NCBI GenBank assembly: GCA_022072505.1
Contig: JAJVHU010000005.1
Coordinates: 1 to 64,000 of the forward strand
Direction: 5' to 3'
Origin: Phycisphaerae bacterium
GTDB taxonomy: Bacteria > Planctomycetota > Phycisphaerae > UBA1845
Length of the DNA stretch: 64,000 nucleotides
Below, piece by piece: positions 59,941 through 64,000 of this stretch. Position 1 is the stretch's first letter. Every line of letters starts with the position of its first letter. Made by a program: the position numbers and the translations under genes. The notes below the pieces were generated by a model that did no database searches, was not told the DNA's origin, and was given only the letters and a program-made list of their open reading frames with translations.

Positions 59941-60597
59941 TCAACCTTCCTGCGCCAACCGCGCCGTCGCCCACGTCGAAGGATCGACGTACCAGAGCAG
60001 GTCGTCCCCCACCGTCAGGGATTGCTGCCCCAGCTCGCTATCCTCCACGATGACGAAAAACCCGATCCGAGGGTGCTCGACCGGGTCGAATCCCGGCAGC
60101 GCCCGACGAACCGCTCTCCCTTCAAGCGAGTACCCGTCCGCATCCACCGACGCCGCAACGTGAAGATCGCCGGGATCCGCATCCGGCGCGCTCTCACGCG
60201 CCCGCTGAAACGGCGCCGATCCGCAAACCGCCGCGCCCCGACCGCCTCCGCGCGGCAGGAAGAACAATTGCCGGCAGAAACGCGTCGCCCGGCGCAGGTT
60301 CGGCGCCGGACGCATGTTCACACATACCCGCAGACCGTCGCTTTCCCAGTACCGCTTCGCATCCCCTTCCGGCCGACGCCGCTTGCCGCTCACCCGGCAC
60401 CCGAAGAAAAGCCCCGTCTCGTTCCACCCCGCCCAGATCGTCGCAAAACCCTTCCGTCCGTCGATCTCCCACAACGCGGGCACGCGCGCCGGATCGCTCC
60501 ACCCCCGCAGCCGGCCGTCCAGCGCCGGCGCATTCGACAAGTACGACAGCGGAAACTCGAAATCAAAAAGAAACCGGTTCGGTATCAGCCCCGTCAT
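59941..60597 (-). CDS. CBM9/DOMON-like carbohydrate-binding domain protein
   Basis: 218 residues from ATG 60597 (GGGAGG before; the frame upstream is not supported). FPLSYLSNAPALDGRLRGWS, FATIWAGWNETGLFFGCRVS, KRYWESDGLRVCVNMRPAPN and VAASVDADGYSLEGRAVRRA give the order and spacing of family 9-like beta-sandwich domains, with the long strand WYVDPSTWATARL at the end. No signal peptide is seen, so its place in the cell is unclear. It is the first gene before the sensor kinase, 52 bases away, and may provide a ligand-sensing partner. Confidence 0.7.
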   Translation of the reverse strand: MTGLIPNRFLFDFEFPLSYLSNAPALDGRLRGWSDPARVPALWEIDGRKGFATIWAGWNETGLFFGCRVSGKRRRPEGDAKRYWESDGLRVCVNMRPAPNLRRATRFCRQLFFLPRGGGRGAAVCGSAPFQRARESAPDADPGDLHVAASVDADGYSLEGRAVRRALPGFDPVEHPRIGFFVIVEDSELGQQSLTVGDDLLWYVDPSTWATARLAQEG

Positions 60598-60790
60598 GCG
60601 CGATGTGAACCTCCCGACCGACGACGCACGCGGCCCCGAATGCGCCGCCGTGCCTCCGATCCTTGTTCCGGGTAGCATCTTCTTCCGCGTGACGCTCGCG
60701 GGCAACTTCGTCACGCCCGGATGTCGAGGTCGAGCAGCGCGGAGTCGCGCGCCGGATTCCGTCGTTCGCCCGCGGACCGCTGATCACCGC

Positions 60791-61588
60791 GTGAATCAGC
60801 AGAACACAACTCCTCCGGTCCCCGACGCCGCCGCGCGGCCCGATGCGCCCGCTCTCAAGCTCCGCGCTGAGGATGTGATTCTCCCCGCGCTGTTTTACAT
60901 TGCAGCCGCCGTCCTTGTCTCCGCCGTCCTGCGAAAGCTCGGGCTTCTTGTCGATCCGGACGCCTTGCCCTCCGCCGACCCGCGCGACGACGCCCTCCGC
61001 CGGACCTGGACCGTCGCCGCCGGAAACATCGCCCAGGTGGCGGGGCTTGTCGGATGTCTCCTCGTCGCTTCAAAGCGTGCGGCGGCGGGTGCGGCCGGCT
61101 GGTTCCTCGCAGGAATGCCGCCGAAGCGCGCCGCCGCCTTCATCCTCGGAGGGTTCGCTGTCGCAATGCTGGCCAGCTACGCCGCGTACTGGGCGACGCA
61201 GATCGTAATTCATCTTGTTCAACCGGATTACAAGGTCGAGTCCCACCGCGTCGTCGAACTCCTGCGCGGCGGAGTCCTTCCCCCCGTCGCCGTGATGACG
61301 CTCTGGCTCGGCGCCGTCGTCGTCGCCCCGCTCTGCGAGGAGGCCTTCTTTCGCGGCATCGTTCAACCGGCGCTCGCCAACTGGACGTCGCGCGCCGCCG
61401 CGATCGCCGCTGCCGCCGTCATTTTCGGCGCAGCGCATCCGCAATTGCACGCGATCCCGCCCCTGATCGTGCTCGGCGTCGTCCTCGGCGTGTTGTACGA
61501 CCGATCCCGCTCCGTCCTCATCCCCGCCGCGGTCCACGCCCTCTTCAATCTCGCCACGATGCTCGCCGTCACCTTCGGCTGGACCTGA
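60791..61588 (+). CDS. CPBP-family intramembrane metalloprotease
   Basis: 265 residues from GTG 60791 (start uncertain, no good ribosome binding site). Six hydrophobic helices. The three family motifs are intact: CEEAFFRGIVQPAL (EExxxR), FGAAHPQLHAIPPL and HALFNLATML. Such proteases cleave within membranes; bacterial members are implicated in bacteriocin immunity and envelope processing. Divergent from the CBM9-like gene. Confidence 0.9.
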   Translation: MNQQNTTPPVPDAAARPDAPALKLRAEDVILPALFYIAAAVLVSAVLRKLGLLVDPDALPSADPRDDALRRTWTVAAGNIAQVAGLVGCLLVASKRAAAGAAGWFLAGMPPKRAAAFILGGFAVAMLASYAAYWATQIVIHLVQPDYKVESHRVVELLRGGVLPPVAVMTLWLGAVVVAPLCEEAFFRGIVQPALANWTSRAAAIAAAAVIFGAAHPQLHAIPPLIVLGVVLGVLYDRSRSVLIPAAVHALFNLATMLAVTFGWT

Positions 61589-61680
61589 CCCGTCATCCGG
61601 AACGCGCCCGTCACGCCGCGCCTCGCCCGCCGGAACCGCGGAGCTCTGCTCCGCACGTGCGCTCCGCCCCGCGTCGCACG

Positions 61681-62661
61681 TCACCTCTCGCCCGGCGCAA
61701 GCCCCAGCCGCCGCGCATTCCCGATGTACATCGCCGACAACACCTCCGGCGGAAGATCAAGACCCGCAAGCCGCGGCGGATGCTCGCCGTCCGGATCCTC
61801 GATCGGCGACTCCCCGCGGTAATCCGTCTCCCACATCGCCTGATGCGCCCAGTACCGGCTCGCGTAATGATCGAACCCCGCGTAGGCGTCGCGCACCACC
61901 AGGTCGCTCCCGAAGAGCACCCGATCCGCTCGGCGCAGCAGGAAAGCACGCGCCTTCTCCGGCCGACGCGCGACCTCGCGCACGATCCACTTCGTCGCGC
62001 TGCTGTCGAGCACCAGGTTCGAGTGCCGCTCCAGCAGCTCGTCCAGAAACTCCGGATCCTCGACGAACCCGCCCAGATGCGCCCCGATCACCAGCGTCGG
62101 CGACACGTATTTCAGAAACCACTCCAGCGGCGGATACTGCTCCAGCTTGGTTCCGAAGACCGCCGTGTTCTCATACCGCGCCCCCTGCCCCCACCAGGCG
62201 CTCGGATCCGCGACGTGAATCATGAAAACAAAACCCAGCGACCGCGCATGATCCACCACCGGACGCAGAAACGGGTGCTCCAGCGTCCACCCGTGCTCCG
62301 CGCGGATCGGCGGCGCCATCCAGAACTTGCACACCCGCGCCCCGGCCTCCCGGAACGCGTCGAGATCCTTCATCCACCGCGTCCGGAACGCCTCCGACCC
62401 GGACATCTCTTTCCAGTTCGGAATCGCGATGAACCCGACCCGGTTCCCGCGCAGGCGCTTCAACGCGGGAACGTCGGACAGCGGCGTCATCGTCAGATGC
62501 GCCGTCACGCCGTAAGCGTCCGCCGCCTCGAAAAACGTCGCCGTCTGTCCGCACAGGTGAAGATGACAATGCGCGTCCAGGATCGGTCCCGCCGCCTTGC
62601 GTCGAGGAACATCGCGGTAATTCAGCCCCAGGAGATTCGCCGGACCGACCGTCACGCTCAT
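61681..62661 (-). CDS. Amidohydrolase-fold (TIM-barrel) metal-dependent hydrolase
   Basis: 326 residues from ATG 62661, with GAGGAGG upstream and a 4-base gap to the upstream gene. The N-terminus has the paired-metal motif DAHCHLH, then VCKFWMAP, HVADPSA, IGAHLGGF and FGSDLVV, as in family 2 amidohydrolases (for example ACMSD/isatin-type). The His-Asp metal set looks complete, so hydrolytic or decarboxylating activity is likely. Substrate unknown. Coupled to the alpha/beta hydrolase. Confidence 0.9.
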   Translation of the reverse strand: MSVTVGPANLLGLNYRDVPRRKAAGPILDAHCHLHLCGQTATFFEAADAYGVTAHLTMTPLSDVPALKRLRGNRVGFIAIPNWKEMSGSEAFRTRWMKDLDAFREAGARVCKFWMAPPIRAEHGWTLEHPFLRPVVDHARSLGFVFMIHVADPSAWWGQGARYENTAVFGTKLEQYPPLEWFLKYVSPTLVIGAHLGGFVEDPEFLDELLERHSNLVLDSSATKWIVREVARRPEKARAFLLRRADRVLFGSDLVVRDAYAGFDHYASRYWAHQAMWETDYRGESPIEDPDGEHPPRLAGLDLPPEVLSAMYIGNARRLGLAPGER

Positions 62662-62665
62662 GCCC

Positions 62666-63598
62666 TCACCGATCCTCCTCGCCTTCCTTCACCGCGTCCG
62701 GCGCGTCCACGCCCATCGCGCGATCCAGCCACCGGGAAACCTCCTCCGTCGTCGCCTCATTGTAGAACGCGCCCGCCGTCACGTGGTCTCCGCCCGTCTC
62801 GAGGAAGCTCTTCGGCTCCGCCGCCGCCGCGAACAACCGCCGACCCAGCCGGATCGGAATCAGCTCGTCGTCCCGCCCGTGCAGGAAGAGCTTCGGACAC
62901 CGGATCCCCGGAACCTTCCGGGAGGATTCGTAACGATGGCGCGCCAGCAACCGCACCGGCAGCAGCGGATAATGAACCGCCCCCACGTCCGGCAACGTCG
63001 TGAACGTGGACTCGACCACCAGCGCCCCCGGTTCATGCCGCGACGCCAGGTCGATCGCCACCGCTCCGCCCAGCGACCGTCCGAAGATCACGACCCGCCG
63101 CGGCGCCTCGCCTCTCGTTTCGACGACGTAATTCCACGCCGCCTCCGCATCCAGATACAGACCCCGCTCGCTCGGCGATCCTCCGCTCTCCCCGAACCCC
63201 CGGTAATCCACGCCGAACACGTTGAACCCGAGGCGCCGCCACTGTGAGAAGTCCAGCAGCACGTCGGACAGATTCCCCGCGTTCCCGTGAAAGATCAGCA
63301 CCGTCCCGCGCGGCGACTCCGCCGGAACGTACCACCCCACGATCGTCACCCCGTCCGACGTCGTCAGCGCCGCCCGCTCATACCCAAGGTTGACGTCCGC
63401 CGGCGTCATGTCCACGCCGTGCGTCGGAAAGTAGATCAACCGGGACTGACAGCCGACCAGCACGAGGCACACCGCGGCATACGTGCCGCCGATGATCAGG
63501 AACCAGCGGCGAAGACGCGCTCGAATGCGCTTCAGTCGGTCAGCCCGCTCGCCTGCAGGCCCTGACCCACCGCCACCGCCCGCCTGCTCCATCGTCAT
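62666..63598 (-). CDS. Membrane-anchored alpha/beta hydrolase (Bem46/BAAT-like)
   Basis: 310 residues from ATG 63598; ATG two codons later is an alternative. One N-terminal helix (FLIIGGTYAAVCLVLVGCQS) with a Cys that could be lipidated, then VDMTPADVNLGYERAALTTS, GTVLIFHGNAGNLSDVLL (oxyanion loop), GVDYRGFGESGG, nucleophile elbow GRSLGGAVA, HGRDDELIPI, and a final GDHVTAGAF. This is the usual arrangement in surface-associated hydrolases of this type. First of two coupled genes with the amidohydrolase, and just after the PA14-like gene. Confidence 0.9.
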   Translation of the reverse strand: MTMEQAGGGGGSGPAGERADRLKRIRARLRRWFLIIGGTYAAVCLVLVGCQSRLIYFPTHGVDMTPADVNLGYERAALTTSDGVTIVGWYVPAESPRGTVLIFHGNAGNLSDVLLDFSQWRRLGFNVFGVDYRGFGESGGSPSERGLYLDAEAAWNYVVETRGEAPRRVVIFGRSLGGAVAIDLASRHEPGALVVESTFTTLPDVGAVHYPLLPVRLLARHRYESSRKVPGIRCPKLFLHGRDDELIPIRLGRRLFAAAAEPKSFLETGGDHVTAGAFYNEATTEEVSRWLDRAMGVDAPDAVKEGEEDR

Positions 63599-63603
63599 GC
63601 GAC

Positions 63604-64000
63604 CTACACCGGTTCAAGCCGGAACTGAAGCACCGCCCACCCGTTGATCTCGAAGTGTTCAACGCGGAATTCGTGTTTTCCCGGCGCAAGCTCGACCTCG
63701 GCGACGTCCTCCGTCGGCCCGTGCCACGTCCAGTTCGACAGCACGGGTTTGTCATCCACGAATACGCGCACCCCGTCGTCCGAAACCGTGCGGATGCGCC
63801 ACTTCCCCGTCGGCGACGCCGGAAGCTCGATCGTGGTCCGCGCCACGGTCGCGAAGTGATCATGCCCCACCTTCTCGCTGACCGCCCCGCCGTGCCACTT
63901 GAAATCCAGTCCGAAAAGCGTCTGCGTCTCCACCGGCGGCTGCGCAACGATCTTCTTCCAGTTGTCTTCGCTGTCGCGCGGATCGCTCGCCGGATCCCAC
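63604..64000 (-). CDS. PA14-like beta-barrel domain protein, truncated by the window edge
   Basis: The frame is open from the window edge at 64000 to a stop at 63604 (about 131 residues visible), so only the C-terminal part is seen. The last ~100 residues (ETQTLFGLDFKWHGG, RTVSDDGVRVFVDDKPVLSN, WTWHGPTEDVAEVELAPGKH, EFRVEHFEINGWAVLQFRLE) match a PA14-type carbohydrate-binding beta-barrel. What lies upstream is unknown. Confidence 0.8.
   Translation of the reverse strand, partial: WDPASDPRDSEDNWKKIVAQPPVETQTLFGLDFKWHGGAVSEKVGHDHFATVARTTIELPASPTGKWRIRTVSDDGVRVFVDDKPVLSNWTWHGPTEDVAEVELAPGKHEFRVEHFEINGWAVLQFRLEPV

Overview
The window is GC-rich chromosomal DNA (about two thirds G+C by eye) and looks planctomycetal, probably Phycisphaerae-like. 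Supporting signs are a prepilin-like protein with an N-terminal [14 protein letters not shown] motif and a C-terminal H-x9-DG-type end, a planctomycete-type cytochrome c domain fused to WD40 repeats, many secreted beta-propeller proteins, a Pnkp/Hen1 RNA-repair pair, and intergenic space full of short palindromic and low-complexity repeats. No rRNA, prophage or CRISPR array was seen. One tRNA gene is present.

Layout. 1-4,670: repeat-rich DNA around a secreted kelch-like protein and a CBS-pair protein. 4,670-10,519 (minus strand): RNA-repair operon hen1 > antitoxin-like gene > PIN-domain vapC (frameshifted) > pnkp. 10,876-13,400: xerC/D-type recombinase, tRNA-Ala(GGC), two MITE-like elements around an IS66 transposase remnant. 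13,499-20,897 (minus): three coiled-coil proteins that resemble the Snf7/ESCRT-III-PspA superfamily, a PspC protein, a membrane zinc-ribbon protein, a Ser/Thr kinase ending in zinc ribbons and a four-helix membrane protein, with one secreted propeller protein interposed. 21,023-30,064: WD40-cytochrome, alpha/beta hydrolase, MsrB-MsrA lipoprotein, secreted PQQ-type sugar dehydrogenase, methyltransferase plus LD-carboxypeptidase, BtpA-like protein and a GroES-like protein. 30,255-36,354 (plus): secreted TldD-like and TldE-like proteins around a prepilin-like protein, ending in a LarE-like sulfur transferase. 36,441-38,838: lower-GC island with a cupin-HTH-cupin regulator divergent from an unknown gene. 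39,316-51,990: thioesterase, small basic protein, atypical receiver, BCS1-like AAA ATPase, chromate transporter, twin-DTG aspartyl protease lipoprotein, YceH-like protein, Hsp20, CPBP-like protein, M16 peptidase and Kdo-kinase-like protein. 52,058-64,000: MFS-acyltransferase fusion, all-alpha dUTPase-like enzyme, secreted caspase-fold protein, glycosyltransferase with TPR tail, PhoR-like histidine kinase, CBM9-like protein, CPBP protease, amidohydrolase, alpha/beta hydrolase and a truncated PA14-like gene.

Most notable. (1) A PIN ribonuclease toxin-antitoxin pair lies between hen1 and pnkp, so a possible RNA-damaging enzyme sits with the machinery that seals cleaved RNA. (2) An ESCRT-III/PspA-like gene neighbourhood has its own kinase. 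(3) Four otherwise unrelated secreted proteins (676-2817, 15555-16997, 25474-26916, 54620-55999) end in the same kind of cysteine-bearing module finishing in Cys-Pro at the very C-terminus. (4) The caspase-fold protein carries its Cys motif before its His-Gly motif, which suggests circular permutation. Start sites were chosen by ribosome binding sites and family N-termini. All functional calls come from reading the sequence, without database searches.
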